Shown here piece after piece: positions 54,740-64,000 of a DNA stretch of 64,000 nucleotides. This stretch comes from Photobacterium kishitanii. Its GTDB lineage: Bacteria; Pseudomonadota; Gammaproteobacteria; Enterobacterales; Vibrionaceae. Position 1 is the first letter of the stretch. Each line of letters starts with the position of its first letter. Where the stretch lies: positions 124,001 through 188,000 of the forward strand of contig NZ_PYON01000003.1 in NCBI RefSeq assembly GCF_003026355.1, read 5' to 3'. The notes under the pieces were generated by a model. The model saw only the letters and a program-made list of their open reading frames with translations, had not been told where the DNA came from and did no database searches. Made by a program: the position numbers and the translations under genes.

Positions 54740-55542
54740 GTAATGAGCGCCGCCGTGGTTTCATGCGAGTATCTGAACATCAAGCTCAAGAGCTTGAACG
54801 TTGGGCGTACCCAGATTACAGCAATGATGAGCATGAGTCTGAAAATGCCTTTAATTATGATCATCAGTATTATCTCGATCAGCAACAGCCGGAGCCCGAA
54901 CCTGAGCCACCACCGCCACCATTAACGGCTGCAGAACTAGAAGCAATGCAGCAATCAGCCTATGACGAAGGGGTTGATCAAGGTCGCCAAGCAGGACATA
55001 GCGAAGGTTTTAGTCAAGGTCATGCGGAAGGGATCACTGCCGGACATGCAGAAGGGCTAGCCCAAGGACTCCAGCAAGGACTTGAACAAGCACAAGCACA
55101 AATTGATCAGCAAGTAGCATTGTTAACTGCTGTGATGGATAAATTTGCTGATCCAATCGCGCAGGTCGATGCCGACGTTGAGCAACAATTATTGTTATTA
55201 GTTAATGGTCTAACGAAGGCACTTATTCGTGTTGAGGTTAAAACTAACCCCCAAGTGTTACTTAACACGCTACGTGAAGTTGTCGCTACGCTACCGATTG
55301 TTGAGCGAGAGATCAAAATGCATTTGCATCCTGAAGACGTTGCATTAGTGAATGCCAGTTTTGATGATGCTGATTTACAGCAGCGTAAATGGTCATTAAT
55401 TGCAGAGCCCAGTTTACAACGAGGCGATCTGCAATTGGAATGTGGTAGCTCAAGTGTCGATTATTTAATTGATGATCGTATTCAGCACTCATTAACGACC
55501 TTTAATGATCTCAATAGCAATTTACAAGAGCCAACGGTATGA
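54736..55542 (+). CDS. fliH: Flagellar export ATPase regulator FliH
   Basis: 268 residues. N-terminal [12 protein letters not shown], a proline/glutamate-rich stretch ([11 protein letters not shown]), then G-x3-G heptad-like repeats typical of FliH ([33 protein letters not shown]), and the C-terminal FliH domain ([28 protein letters not shown]). It holds the FliI ATPase at the export gate. It overlaps fliI by four bases (ATGA). The start lacks an SD; see the short ORF at 54677. Confidence 0.94.
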   Translation: MSNERRRGFMRVSEHQAQELERWAYPDYSNDEHESENAFNYDHQYYLDQQQPEPEPEPPPPPLTAAELEAMQQSAYDEGVDQGRQAGHSEGFSQGHAEGITAGHAEGLAQGLQQGLEQAQAQIDQQVALLTAVMDKFADPIAQVDADVEQQLLLLVNGLTKALIRVEVKTNPQVLLNTLREVVATLPIVEREIKMHLHPEDVALVNASFDDADLQQRKWSLIAEPSLQRGDLQLECGSSSVDYLIDDRIQHSLTTFNDLNSNLQEPTV

Positions 55543-56855
55543 CGCTTGCGCAACGCTTAAGCCGTTATCAAACTGCTAATACTGCTTGTAAACCAGTGGC
55601 TTCTGGGCGTTTAGATCGCGTTGTCGGGCTAACTCTGGAAGCGATTGGCTGTCGAGCACCCGTCGGCAGTGTGTGTAAAGTGGAAACCCTTAATGGTGAA
55701 CTAGAAGCGGAAGTGGTTGGCTTTGCTGGTGAAACGCTGTTTTTAATGCCAAGTGAGCAATTATTAGGGGTGATGCCTGGGGCGAAAGTGACTCCTATTT
55801 TACATAACAGTGGTATTCCCGTTGGTCCTGAATTATTGGGACGAGTGATTGATGGCATCGGTAATCCTCTCGATGGCTTAGGGCCCATTTTTACCGAGCA
55901 ACGGGCTTCATTTACCTCTGCACCTATTAATCCCTTATCACGTAAACCGATTAAAGAACCGTTAGATGTTGGAATTAAAGCAATTAATGGCTTATTAACT
56001 GTCGGTAAAGGTCAGCGAATAGGTTTATTTGCAGGTTCTGGTGTTGGTAAATCGGTAACGTTAGGCATGATGACTCGCGGTACTAGCGCCCAAATTGTGG
56101 TTGTGGGATTAATTGGTGAGCGTGGACGAGAAGTAAAAGAGTTCATTGATGAAATTTTAGGAAAAGAAGGCCGTGAGCGAGCCGTTGTTATTGCTGCACC
56201 TGCGGATGCTTCGCCATTAATGCGTTTAAAGGGCTGCCAAACATCATTGACGATTGCGGAATATTTTCGCGATCAAGGATTTGATGTGTTGTTGCTAATG
56301 GATTCATTAACTCGTTTTGCTCAAGCACAACGTGAAATCGCGTTATCCGTTGGCGAGCCGCCAGCAACCAAAGGTTATCCCCCCTCTGTATTTGCTAAGT
56401 TACCTGCGCTCGTTGAACGTGCTGGTAATGGTAATGAAAATCAAGGTTCAATTACGGCTTTTTTCACCGTCCTAAGTGAAGGTGATGATCTGCAAGATCC
56501 TATTGCTGATGCCTCACGTGCGATCCTTGATGGACATATCGTACTATCGCGTGAAATGGCAGATGCCGGTCATTATCCTGCCATTGATGTAGAACGTTCT
56601 GTCAGCCGAGTAATGCCTGCGATTGTTAGTGATGAGCATATGCTGATGTCGAAAGCGGTACGTCAAATTTTATCTATTTGTCGTAAAAATCAAGATTTAG
56701 TCGCGATTGGTGCTTATAAGCCGGGTACTGATGCCACTATCGATCAAGCATTCAGTTTCAAACCCAAGTTAGACAGTTATTTGCAGCAAGAAATGAAAGA
56801 AGCAGTGCCCTATGAAATGTGCGTCAATATGTTGCGCTCAACATTAGGTGGCTAA
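55539..56855 (+). CDS. fliI: Flagellum-specific export ATPase FliI
   Basis: 438 residues, F1-beta-like. Walker [13 protein letters not shown] (K171), [18 protein letters not shown], Walker [21 protein letters not shown] and [16 protein letters not shown]. It powers early steps of type III export. It begins within the fliH stop codon (ATGA). fliJ follows after 45 bases. Confidence 0.97.
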   Translation: MTLAQRLSRYQTANTACKPVASGRLDRVVGLTLEAIGCRAPVGSVCKVETLNGELEAEVVGFAGETLFLMPSEQLLGVMPGAKVTPILHNSGIPVGPELLGRVIDGIGNPLDGLGPIFTEQRASFTSAPINPLSRKPIKEPLDVGIKAINGLLTVGKGQRIGLFAGSGVGKSVTLGMMTRGTSAQIVVVGLIGERGREVKEFIDEILGKEGRERAVVIAAPADASPLMRLKGCQTSLTIAEYFRDQGFDVLLLMDSLTRFAQAQREIALSVGEPPATKGYPPSVFAKLPALVERAGNGNENQGSITAFFTVLSEGDDLQDPIADASRAILDGHIVLSREMADAGHYPAIDVERSVSRVMPAIVSDEHMLMSKAVRQILSICRKNQDLVAIGAYKPGTDATIDQAFSFKPKLDSYLQQEMKEAVPYEMCVNMLRSTLGG

Positions 56856-56900
56856 CAGTGCTCGAAGGTACGGTGCTCGAAGATATAAGGTCATTATAAT

Positions 56901-57344
56901 ATGCCATTGAGAACGTTTGAATTATTGATAGAACAAGCCCAACAACAAGAGCATCAAGCGAGTCTTGCTCTTAATCAAGCCCAACTAGAACAACAAAACT
57001 ATTTACAACAATTAGCTCAAATTGAGCAGTACCGGTTAGATTATTGTCGTCAGCTTTCTGAGCGAGGACAGCAAGGGCTAACTGCCAGCCAATATAGTCA
57101 TTTACAAAAATTTTTAACTCAACTTGATACTACCTTAGAGAAGCAAAAACAGGCTGGTGGCTATTTTGCCAATCAAATTGAACAATGCCGTCAGCACTGG
57201 CAAGCAATGCAGCAAAAAAAACGCGGTATCGAGTGGTTATTAGAAAAAAAACAGCGCGAACGGCAGCTTTTTTTAGATAGACAAGAACAAAAAATGATGG
57301 ATGAATTTGTAACGTTACAATTTGCGCGTCGTCAGCAACGGTAG
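56901..57344 (+). CDS. fliJ: Flagellar export protein FliJ
   Basis: 147 residues, almost all helical coiled-coil with many Gln and basic residues (ALNQAQLEQQNYLQQLAQIE, LLEKKQRERQLFLDRQEQKM). FliJ sits in the FliI ring and works with FlhA. Name from position, size and coiled-coil pattern. Confidence 0.9.
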   Translation: MPLRTFELLIEQAQQQEHQASLALNQAQLEQQNYLQQLAQIEQYRLDYCRQLSERGQQGLTASQYSHLQKFLTQLDTTLEKQKQAGGYFANQIEQCRQHWQAMQQKKRGIEWLLEKKQRERQLFLDRQEQKMMDEFVTLQFARRQQR

Positions 57345-57354
57345 AAGTAAAAAC

Positions 57355-57370
57355 TGGTTTGCTTTTTGCA
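57355..57370 (+). promoter_or_regulatory. sigma54 promoter upstream of fliK
   Basis: TGGTTTGCTTTTTGCA has TGG and TTGCA at exact -24/-12 spacing, 11 bases after the fliJ stop and about 105 bases before the fliK ATG. It would drive fliKLMNOPQR-flhB. Confidence 0.68.
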
Positions 57371-57474
57371 TTAACATAGAACATCAGTGTTGAATAAACG
57401 TTTTTTTGACGATTTATTTCAAACAGTTATTCATTTATCTGTCGTTTGTAGCGGCACGTATTAAAAGAGTTATT

Positions 57475-58845
57475 ATGAATCTATTTAATGTGTCATCAAT
57501 GCAAACGGCAAAGTTAGCAGGAGCATCTGCTGCAGCAGAGTCTGAAACCGTCGCTATAAGTGATAATGACTTTTCACAACAATATCAGCAAGCTATTGAT
57601 GAAAACCAGCCGTTGCCAGTCGTTGATAGTGAGTTAACCGCGAGCATTGATGCTCCCGCAATCGATACTGAGATAATCAGTGCTGATCTCAATATTAATA
57701 TCACTGATATTAGCAGCACCGATATTTCCTCTGAGCGATTAGTTAGCGATCCAATGGCAGCCACAGATGCAGTGGATAACACCTTAATCAATATCGATAA
57801 TACGACTATTGTTGATGACGCGACTCAGTTAATGGCAGCTGGGAGTGCTTTCTTACAACAGTTAACCCAATCTAATCAGCAGCTTAACTCGGAAGTTAAA
57901 ACGGATGCTAATGCCGTTAATACTAGCGGCAATAGCTTGCCTCTTTCTGCGCCGCTCATTACTGATGTTGTTTTAGTTGATGGTGTAAAAGTGCCGATTC
58001 AAGTATCGGCAACAGAGACTGATACAACAACAGTATCATTAGCCTCGACAGCATCATTAACTACGCCACTTACCAGTGCCACATTGGTATCACCAGCAGC
58101 AATGGTTGCTGATGGACAAAAATCTGACATGAATGTTGATGGTGGTGTCAATAATTTGCCACTACCAACAACCACAGCAACAACCGCTTCGACGTTAATA
58201 ATGCCAACCCCAAATACGCCTCTAGGTGCGACAAAATTCGATGGTTCACTAGTGGATGATAGTCGTCTCAATTTGGGGGAAAGTGTCAATACTTATAATG
58301 ATTCATTGGCTCAACAACTTTCTGGTTTAACTTCTACTAGTTCAGGGCTTAAGCCTGAGCAATCAGCCGTCATGACGAATGTGCAATCCCCATTAATACT
58401 CACGCGTGAACAGGCTGGTGAACAGGTACATGAGCGGATCAATATCATGATGGCAAAGAATCTTAAATTCGTTGATATTCGTTTAGATCCGCCTGAACTT
58501 GGAAAAATTCAAATTAAATTGACTCTCAACCAAGACCAAGCGTCAGTGCAATTTACCGTTAATAACCATCAAACGCGTGACATTGTTGAACAGGCCATGC
58601 CGCGCTTACGAGAGATGCTGCAACAGCAAGGACTGCAATTAGCGCAGAGCTCAGTACAACAAGAAACGAGTCAGCAATTTTCAGGACAACAAAGTAATAG
58701 TTCAGCACATTCACAGACAGGCCAGCAACCCTCGACAAAAGCAACTGCTGTAGAGGGACAATCTGTAGCAGAGAGTGATCAACTTGATCCACAAGCTAGT
58801 GTGTTTGTTACCGAGAATAAAGACCAAGTTGATTATTACGCTTAG
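57475..58845 (+). CDS. fliK: Flagellar hook-length control protein FliK
   Basis: 456 residues. ATG 57475 is used (AAAGAG upstream); an in-frame upstream start at 57406 would add 23 residues. The N-terminal two thirds are low-complexity, rich in Thr, Ser, Asp and Ala, as expected for a molecular ruler. The C-terminal domain is conserved: MMAKNLKFVDIRLDPPELGK and QIKLTLNQDQASVQFTVNN, then AMPRLREMLQQQGLQL. It switches export specificity when the hook is complete. Confidence 0.93.
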   Translation: MNLFNVSSMQTAKLAGASAAAESETVAISDNDFSQQYQQAIDENQPLPVVDSELTASIDAPAIDTEIISADLNINITDISSTDISSERLVSDPMAATDAVDNTLINIDNTTIVDDATQLMAAGSAFLQQLTQSNQQLNSEVKTDANAVNTSGNSLPLSAPLITDVVLVDGVKVPIQVSATETDTTTVSLASTASLTTPLTSATLVSPAAMVADGQKSDMNVDGGVNNLPLPTTTATTASTLIMPTPNTPLGATKFDGSLVDDSRLNLGESVNTYNDSLAQQLSGLTSTSSGLKPEQSAVMTNVQSPLILTREQAGEQVHERINIMMAKNLKFVDIRLDPPELGKIQIKLTLNQDQASVQFTVNNHQTRDIVEQAMPRLREMLQQQGLQLAQSSVQQETSQQFSGQQSNSSAHSQTGQQPSTKATAVEGQSVAESDQLDPQASVFVTENKDQVDYYA

Positions 58846-58938
58846 CGTTTTTGGTCATGCTTATAACGAACACTTATTTAATAAGGACAAACATGCAGCA
58901 ATGTCATGTGGCAAGAAAACAGCAACCAAGGATCAATA

Positions 58939-59418
58939 ATGGTAGGTGAAAATAGTAAAAAAATAACCATTATTAGTTTGGTGTGTGTGGTAATAGGCGT
59001 TGCGATAGCTGGCGTTTTTTGGTTTTTTTACTCAGCACCAACAGCGTCTCAAACAACGGCGGTGTCATCATCAGAGTCTCCTCAAGCGCCACTAAAAATG
59101 TCGTCGTATTACATCGTATTACCTGATCCATTTATTTTTAATGTGAGTGGTAAAGATCGTGATCGAGTGGTGCAAATAAAAGTGCAGCTCATGGTACGTG
59201 GTGAAGTCAATGAGGCATTAGCAAATAAACATGCGCCATTAATTGAAAGTGTGTTGTTACAAACTTTTGCAGCAACCACTGTTGAACAATTACGTCAGCC
59301 TCTCGGGCGTGAGCAATTACGTCAACAAGCGTTGACGACAGTACAAGCAACAATGAACAAGATGACTGATATGCCTGTGGTTGAACGGGTGTTATTTACT
59401 GGCTTTGTGATGCAATAG
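58939..59418 (+). CDS. fliL: Flagellar basal-body protein FliL
   Basis: 159 residues with one N-terminal membrane helix (IISLVCVVIGVAIAGVFWFF) and the periplasmic FliL domain (YYIVLPDPFIFNVSGKDRDR, VQIKVQLMVRG, CT region VVERVLFTGFVMQ). It supports the stator. ATG 58939 has AAGGA at good spacing; an in-frame ATG at 58906 would add 11 residues. It precedes fliM by 7 bases. Confidence 0.92.
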   Translation: MVGENSKKITIISLVCVVIGVAIAGVFWFFYSAPTASQTTAVSSSESPQAPLKMSSYYIVLPDPFIFNVSGKDRDRVVQIKVQLMVRGEVNEALANKHAPLIESVLLQTFAATTVEQLRQPLGREQLRQQALTTVQATMNKMTDMPVVERVLFTGFVMQ

Positions 59419-59425
59419 GTGCGCT

Positions 59426-60478
59426 GTGAGTGATTTATTAACCCAAGATGAAATTGATGCATTATTGCATGGGGTCGATGAGCCTGAAGATGAGGAGGAT
59501 GGCGATCAAGGTTCCGGTATTACCGCCTTTGATTTTTCCTCACAAGATCGCATTGTCCGTGGACGGATGCCGACCCTGGAATTGATCAATGAGCGATTTG
59601 CCCGCCATATGCGGATCAGTTTATTTAATATGTTGCGAAAAACGGCTGAAGTGTCGATAAATGGCGTTCAAATGATTAAATTCGGTGAATACCAAAACAC
59701 GCTTTATGTGCCAACTAGTTTAAATATGGTGCGCTTTAGACCACTAAAAGGTACAGCATTGATTACCATGGAAGCACGATTAGTGTTTATTTTGGTAGAG
59801 AATTTTTTTGGTGGTGACGGTCGTTTTCACGCCAAAATTGAAGGGCGAGAGTTTACTCCCACTGAGCGCCGTATTGTACAAATGTTACTTAAATTGGTGT
59901 TTGAAGATTACCGTGAAGCATGGTCACCCGTGATGTCGGTTGAGTTTGAATATATCGATTCTGAAGTGAACCCAACGATGGCCAATATTGTGAGTCCGAC
60001 AGAAGTGATCGTGGTGAGTTCATTTCACATTGAGATTGATGGTGGTGGTGGCGATTTTCATGTGGTAATGCCGTATTCGATGGTTGAGCCAATCCGTGAA
60101 TTACTCGATGCGGGGGTGCAAAGTGACAAGATGGACACTGATGTTCGTTGGAGTAAAGCTCTGCGTGATGAAATCATGGATGTGCCCGTGAATCTACGCG
60201 CTAAGTTATTGGATGTTGATATTTCATTACGTGACTTAATGGAGTTACAAGCTGGTGATGTTATTCCGATTACGATGCCAGAATCTGCGACAATTTTTGT
60301 CGAAGATCTACCAACGTATCGCGCCAAAATGGGCCGCAGTGGCGATAATGTCGCGCTTAAAATTACCGATAAATTAAAACGTCCAGACATGGTGAAAACG
60401 GATTTAGCTTTCTTAGATCGTGAACTATTAAGCTCTACATTATTAGAGATGAATAGTGACAATGAAACGCACTCATAA
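59426..60478 (+). CDS. fliM: Flagellar motor switch protein FliM
   Basis: 350 residues. The N-terminal CheY-P-binding peptide is LLTQDEIDALLHG. The middle CheC-like domain follows (RGRMPTLELINERFARHMRI, FEYIDSEVNPTMANIVSPTE) and the C-terminal SpoA domain (LLDVDISLRDLMELQAGDVI). GTG start at 59426 keeps the conserved MSDLLTQDEID. Confidence 0.97.
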   Translation: MSDLLTQDEIDALLHGVDEPEDEEDGDQGSGITAFDFSSQDRIVRGRMPTLELINERFARHMRISLFNMLRKTAEVSINGVQMIKFGEYQNTLYVPTSLNMVRFRPLKGTALITMEARLVFILVENFFGGDGRFHAKIEGREFTPTERRIVQMLLKLVFEDYREAWSPVMSVEFEYIDSEVNPTMANIVSPTEVIVVSSFHIEIDGGGGDFHVVMPYSMVEPIRELLDAGVQSDKMDTDVRWSKALRDEIMDVPVNLRAKLLDVDISLRDLMELQAGDVIPITMPESATIFVEDLPTYRAKMGRSGDNVALKITDKLKRPDMVKTDLAFLDRELLSSTLLEMNSDNETHS

Positions 60479-60493
60479 TTAGCAGGAATAATA

Positions 60494-60880
60494 ATGTCTC
60501 AAAATGATCAACAAATGGCAGATGATTGGGCGGCAGCTTTAGCTGAACAAGAGGATCATGTTCAACCCGCACCATTAGAAGAGTTAACCGATGATACCGT
60601 GCCAATCTCAGATGATGAGCGCCGTAAATTGGATACCATCATGGATATTCCAGTGACCATTTCAATGGAAGTCGGTCGCACTCAAATTAGTATTCGTAAT
60701 TTACTACAACTTAACCAAGGTTCGGTGGTTGAGCTTGATCGTATAGCCGGCGAATCATTAGATGTGATGGTTAATGGCACCTTGATTGCTCACGGTGAAG
60801 TTGTGGTGGTAAATGATAAGTTTGGTATTCGTTTAACTGATGTTATCAGTCAAACCGAACGCATTAAAAAATTACGTTAA
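60494..60880 (+). CDS. fliN: Flagellar motor switch protein FliN
   Basis: 128 residues. An acidic N-terminal tail, then the SpoA domain: LDTIMDIPVTISMEVGRTQI, IRNLLQLNQGSVVELDRIAG and GEVVVVNDKFGIRLTDVIS. It completes the C-ring. SD AGGAAT. 15 bases after fliM. Confidence 0.97.
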   Translation: MSQNDQQMADDWAAALAEQEDHVQPAPLEELTDDTVPISDDERRKLDTIMDIPVTISMEVGRTQISIRNLLQLNQGSVVELDRIAGESLDVMVNGTLIAHGEVVVVNDKFGIRLTDVISQTERIKKLR

Positions 60881-60889
60881 GAGTCAGTG

Positions 60890-61246
60890 ATGGATCAGTC
60901 AATGACATTAGGGCAAGCGCCCGATCTTAATTTAGCCACGACATTAGCGTCATTAGTACTCGTGATTGTGATTATTTTATTTTTAGCGTGGCTGCTGAAA
61001 AAAATGCGTCTGGTCGGCGTTCACAGTAATGATAATCGACTGACTATTGTTAAGCAGTTAACACTTGGACAACGGGAAAGAATCGCATTGATTCAAGTGG
61101 GCGATGAGCAATTGTTAGTAGGCATTACTCAGCATAATATTTCGTTGCTCAGTAAACTTGAACAGCCTTTAATCACGGAAGATGTGCCAGCTAAAGATTT
61201 TGCTTCTCAGCTGAGCCGGTTGATAACTACTAATGATAAAAAATAA
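60890..61246 (+). CDS. fliO: Flagellar export component FliO
   Basis: 118 residues with one membrane helix ([20 protein letters not shown]) and a cytoplasmic domain ([20 protein letters not shown], then [13 protein letters not shown]). FliO helps assemble the FliP pore. ATG 60890 or GTG 60887 are both possible starts. Its end overlaps fliP by 14 bases. Confidence 0.92.
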   Translation: MDQSMTLGQAPDLNLATTLASLVLVIVIILFLAWLLKKMRLVGVHSNDNRLTIVKQLTLGQRERIALIQVGDEQLLVGITQHNISLLSKLEQPLITEDVPAKDFASQLSRLITTNDKK

Positions 61247-62072
61247 TCTTGCACTGGGTTTAAAAGTGGCATTGCTGGTGCTGTTTATCGGTAGTTGGAG
61301 CATTTCAATGCCAGTATCAGCAACAGAAACTATTACTCAAACAGCGATGACCGCAGAAGGTAGTGCTGCACATTTAACGACTGGTGCGCGTAGTGGGGGC
61401 GGTATTCCCGCATTGTCTGTCACTATGAACCCAGATGGCAGCGAAGATTATTCAATCACGCTGCAAATATTAGCACTCATGACTGCATTGGGTTTTTTGC
61501 CTGCGGTGGTGATTCTAATGACATCCTTTACTCGCATAGTGGTGGTGATGTCGATTTTGCGGCAAGCGATGGGATTACAACAAACCCCCTCTAATCAGGT
61601 GATTATTGGGATAGCGATGTTTTTGACCTTTTTTGTGATGTCACCTGTCATCGATAAAATTAATGTCGATGCAGTACAACCCTATATCAATGAACAGATC
61701 AGTGCTCAGCAAGCATTAGCTAAAGCAGAAGCCCCGATGCGGCAGTTCATGTTGAAGCAAACGCGAGTGAAAGATCTGGAAACTTTTGTCAATATTTCAG
61801 GATCAACCGCAACCGATCCACAAACTGTGCCGCTAACGGTATTAGTACCAGCATTTATTACTTCAGAGCTTAAAACCGCGTTTCAGATTGGTTTTATGTT
61901 GTTTTTACCCTTTTTAATTATCGATTTAGTAGTGGCATCGGTATTAATGGCAATGGGTATGATGATGCTATCGCCGATGATTGTATCGTTGCCGTTTAAG
62001 TTGATGTTGTTTGTGCTGGTTGATGGTTGGAATTTAATTCTGTCTACGCTAGCAGCCAGTTTTGGAACCTAA
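61233..62072 (+). CDS. fliP: Flagellar export pore protein FliP
   Basis: 279 residues with a cleavable signal ([18 protein letters not shown], to about VSA) and the FliP core: [40 protein letters not shown], then [19 protein letters not shown] and [20 protein letters not shown]. It forms the core of the export gate. It starts inside fliO. Confidence 0.97.
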   Translation: MIKNNLALGLKVALLVLFIGSWSISMPVSATETITQTAMTAEGSAAHLTTGARSGGGIPALSVTMNPDGSEDYSITLQILALMTALGFLPAVVILMTSFTRIVVVMSILRQAMGLQQTPSNQVIIGIAMFLTFFVMSPVIDKINVDAVQPYINEQISAQQALAKAEAPMRQFMLKQTRVKDLETFVNISGSTATDPQTVPLTVLVPAFITSELKTAFQIGFMLFLPFLIIDLVVASVLMAMGMMMLSPMIVSLPFKLMLFVLVDGWNLILSTLAASFGT

Positions 62073-62108
62073 TAAAAAAGTGGCTTCAATGGAGAGGATA
62101 ACCCAATA

Positions 62109-62378
62109 ATGACCCCTGAAGCGTTTGTCGGTATTTTTCAAGAAGCGTTATACATGGTGTTAATTATGGTGTGCGCGATTGTCATTCCGGGCTTATTAAT
62201 AGGCTTAGTGGTGGCAGTGTTTCAAGCCGCCACCTCGATTAACGAACAAACATTGAGTTTTTTACCACGCTTAGTTGTGACCTTATTAGCATTGATGTTT
62301 TTTGGCCATATGATGACGCGAATGTTGATGGATTATTTTTTTCGCATCATCGATCAAATTCCACAGTTGTTATATTAG
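62109..62378 (+). CDS. fliQ: Flagellar export gate protein FliQ
   Basis: 89 residues, two membrane helices, with the signature GLVVAVFQAATSINEQTLSF. SD GAGAGG. 36 bases after fliP. Confidence 0.97.
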   Translation: MTPEAFVGIFQEALYMVLIMVCAIVIPGLLIGLVVAVFQAATSINEQTLSFLPRLVVTLLALMFFGHMMTRMLMDYFFRIIDQIPQLLY

Positions 62379-62436
62379 GATGATTAATTGCATTGCTATC
62401 ACAACCTAATATTCGCTTCATGAGTAACCATAGCTT

Positions 62437-63219
62437 ATGCACTATACCTCAAGCGTGTTATTAGAGTGGATTGCCAATTATTTTTGGCCGTTCACTCGAA
62501 TCTCTTCAATGATGATGGCAATGACCTTCTTTGGGGCGCGTTTTGTGTCACCCAAAATTCGGTTATATCTGGCGTTAACAATCACTTTTACGGTGATGCC
62601 AATGTTACCCAAAGTACCGACGGATATTGCCTTACTGTCATTGGCTGGATTTATCGTTACTACCCAGCAAATCATTATTGGGGTTGCGATGGGATTAGTG
62701 ACTCAGTTTATTACTCAGACATTTGTGCTGTTGGGGCAAATTATCGGTATGCAATCGAGTTTGGGTTTTGCCTCGATGGTGGATCCTGCTAATGGCCAAA
62801 ACACGCCAGTGCTGGGGCAGTTTTATATGTTTTTGGCTATATTGCTTTTTTTGGCAACCGATGGTCATTTAACCATGCTTAATGTCGTCGTGTTAAGTTT
62901 TACAGCCTTGCCTGTCGGCAGCAGCATGTTGGTCGCGACAGATTATTACCAATTAGCTGGTTGGTTCGGGCATATATTTAAAGCTGGGGTTGATATGGCA
63001 CTTGCGGGTGTTATTGCATTATTAACCGTTAATCTCTCGTTTGGGGTTATGACGCGTGCGGCACCACAGTTAAATATTTTCGCGTTAGGATTTTCATTTG
63101 CGCTGTTACTTGGTTTAGCCATTAGTTGGTTTATTGTGCTAGGGATTGTGCCGCAGTATGAAGCGATTTGGCAAACAGGGTTAGATCAAGTCTGTAGCTT
63201 GGCAAGGCTTAACTGTTGA
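62437..63219 (+). CDS. fliR: Flagellar export gate protein FliR
   Basis: 260 residues with about six membrane helices. Landmarks: FWPFTRISSMMMAMTFFGAR, MGLVTQFITQTFVLLGQIIG, MQSSLGFASMVDPANGQNTP and LALLTVNLSFG-like IALLTVNLSFGVMTRAAPQL with NIFALGFS. The ATG at 62437 has a poor SD but gives the expected N-terminus. 58 bases after fliQ. Confidence 0.96.
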   Translation: MHYTSSVLLEWIANYFWPFTRISSMMMAMTFFGARFVSPKIRLYLALTITFTVMPMLPKVPTDIALLSLAGFIVTTQQIIIGVAMGLVTQFITQTFVLLGQIIGMQSSLGFASMVDPANGQNTPVLGQFYMFLAILLFLATDGHLTMLNVVVLSFTALPVGSSMLVATDYYQLAGWFGHIFKAGVDMALAGVIALLTVNLSFGVMTRAAPQLNIFALGFSFALLLGLAISWFIVLGIVPQYEAIWQTGLDQVCSLARLNC

Positions 63220-63281
63220 GTTTTATATCGTATTAACCATCACCATTTTTTGTTGTATAACTTCACCATGGACGTACCAAT

Positions 63282-64000
63282 ATGTCGGATGCTGACGGTC
63301 AAGAACGTACCGAAGACGCCACCGCGCGAAAACGTGAGCAGGCGCGGGAAAAAGGTCAAGTACCGCGCTCAAGAGAATTAGCCTCCGTAGCAGTATTGGT
63401 GTCAGGTGCTGTGAGCTTAATGTGGTTTGGTGAAGGGCTTAGTATTGCGTTAGGTAAGGTCATGACGCGCATGTTCACTTTAAGCCGTGAAGAAGTGTTT
63501 GACGTACATTTATTGCTGACGGTAGTTTCTAATGCGGTATGGCAGGTTTTTTTGCCATTAGTACTGGTATTAGTGTTTCTCTTTACAGCTGCCTTAATCG
63601 GTGCTGCAGGCTTGGGGGGAATACGATTTTCTTCTGAAGCGGCGATGCCAAAATTATCTAAAATGAGTCCAATAAGTGGTCTTAAAAGGATGTTTGGTAG
63701 TCAAAGTTGGGTCGAATTAATTAAATCCATCCTCAAGGTTGGCTTAGTAGCAAGTGTGGCTGGGTATTTAATTTATTCAAGTTTGGATGATTTTTTTCAA
63801 CTTAGTATTGAAACCTTTCCGGCTAATTATTTTCACGCCTTGGATATTCTACTTAACTTTGTGTTATTGATTTGTTGTTCGTTGCTGGTTGTGGTGGCGA
63901 TCGATGTGCCTTATCAAATTTGGCATTTTAGCGATCAATTAAAAATGACCAAGCAAGAAATTAAAGATGAATATAAAGATTCTGAAGGTAAGCCTGAAGT
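63282..64000 (+). CDS. flhB: Flagellar export switch protein FlhB (3' end outside window)
   Basis: The frame is open from ATG 63282 to the window edge (239 codons), so the gene is partial here. N-terminal EDATARKREQAREKGQVPRS is the FlhB signature. Membrane helices follow, with LSKMSPISGLKRMFGSQSWV and ELIKSILKVG, then the linker DQLKMTKQEIKDEYKDSEGK. The autocleavage NPTH site lies beyond the edge. FlhB switches export from rod/hook to filament substrates together with FliK. Confidence 0.96.
   Translation, partial: MSDADGQERTEDATARKREQAREKGQVPRSRELASVAVLVSGAVSLMWFGEGLSIALGKVMTRMFTLSREEVFDVHLLLTVVSNAVWQVFLPLVLVLVFLFTAALIGAAGLGGIRFSSEAAMPKLSKMSPISGLKRMFGSQSWVELIKSILKVGLVASVAGYLIYSSLDDFFQLSIETFPANYFHALDILLNFVLLICCSLLVVVAIDVPYQIWHFSDQLKMTKQEIKDEYKDSEGKPE

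Noticed and set aside
57999..58289. Minus-strand ORF opposite fliK
   Set aside because: Arises from the low-complexity Thr/Ser/Ala region of fliK; no independent evidence.

Overview
The window is chromosomal DNA of a gammaproteobacterium, most likely a Vibrionaceae member close to Photobacterium. The reasons are the order zipA-ligA-chitoporin, the polar flagellar order flgT/flgO-flgP-flgN-flgM-flgA-cheV-cheR-flgB..J-flgK-flgL-flagellin-flaG-fliD-flaI-fliS-flrA-flrB-flrC-fliE..fliR-flhB, and the two-tier FlrA/FlrC, sigma54 and sigma28 control typical of that family. Species cannot be fixed from the sequence alone.

Layout. (1) 1-7650, housekeeping: the 3' part of zipA with a long hexapeptide repeat, ligA, a ChiP-type porin with a CRP-like upstream site, a small exported protein, gltX and tRNA-Ala(GGC). 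(2) 7655-24333, accessory: a surface-repeat protein, a long AT-rich leader with an ops (RfaH) element at 8896-8907, then a Wzx/Wzy-type polysaccharide locus: a divergent Wzc-like protein, polymerase, flippase, two GT4 glycosyltransferases, two paralogous sugar-transfer-associated ATP-grasp proteins, a TupA-like ATP-grasp, a UDP-glucuronate 4-epimerase-like enzyme, a third GT4, UDP-glucose 6-dehydrogenase and a WecA-type initiating transferase. tRNA-Ala lies left of this locus and tRNA-Arg(CCT) right of it. (3) 24524-64000: a nearly complete polar flagellar and chemotaxis cluster, running off the right edge inside flhB. Seven sigma54-type and two sigma28-type promoters can be read by eye.

How the parts work together. 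The polysaccharide locus can start a lipid-linked unit (WecA), supply uronic acid (Ugd, then the epimerase), extend it (three GT4), flip it (Wzx) and polymerise it (Wzy). Three ATP-grasp ligase-type proteins in a row beside uronate-forming enzymes suggest that the carboxyl groups of the glycan are joined to amino acids or peptides. This is inference, and it is the most interesting candidate system here. The Wzc-like protein has lost the Walker B aspartate and the C-terminal tyrosine cluster, and no wza or wzb is present. The flagellar block encodes the H/T-ring (FlgOPT), basal body, hook, filament, cap, export apparatus, C-ring and the FlrABC cascade.

Other unusual structure: 2.6 tandem copies of a 228-bp unit between flgL and the flagellin gene; 23 copies of an 18-bp unit in zipA; a short ORF with a perfect Shine-Dalgarno that bridges fliG and fliH; and sigma54-type promoters facing each other between flgT and flgO. 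No insertion sequence, CRISPR array or rRNA gene was seen.
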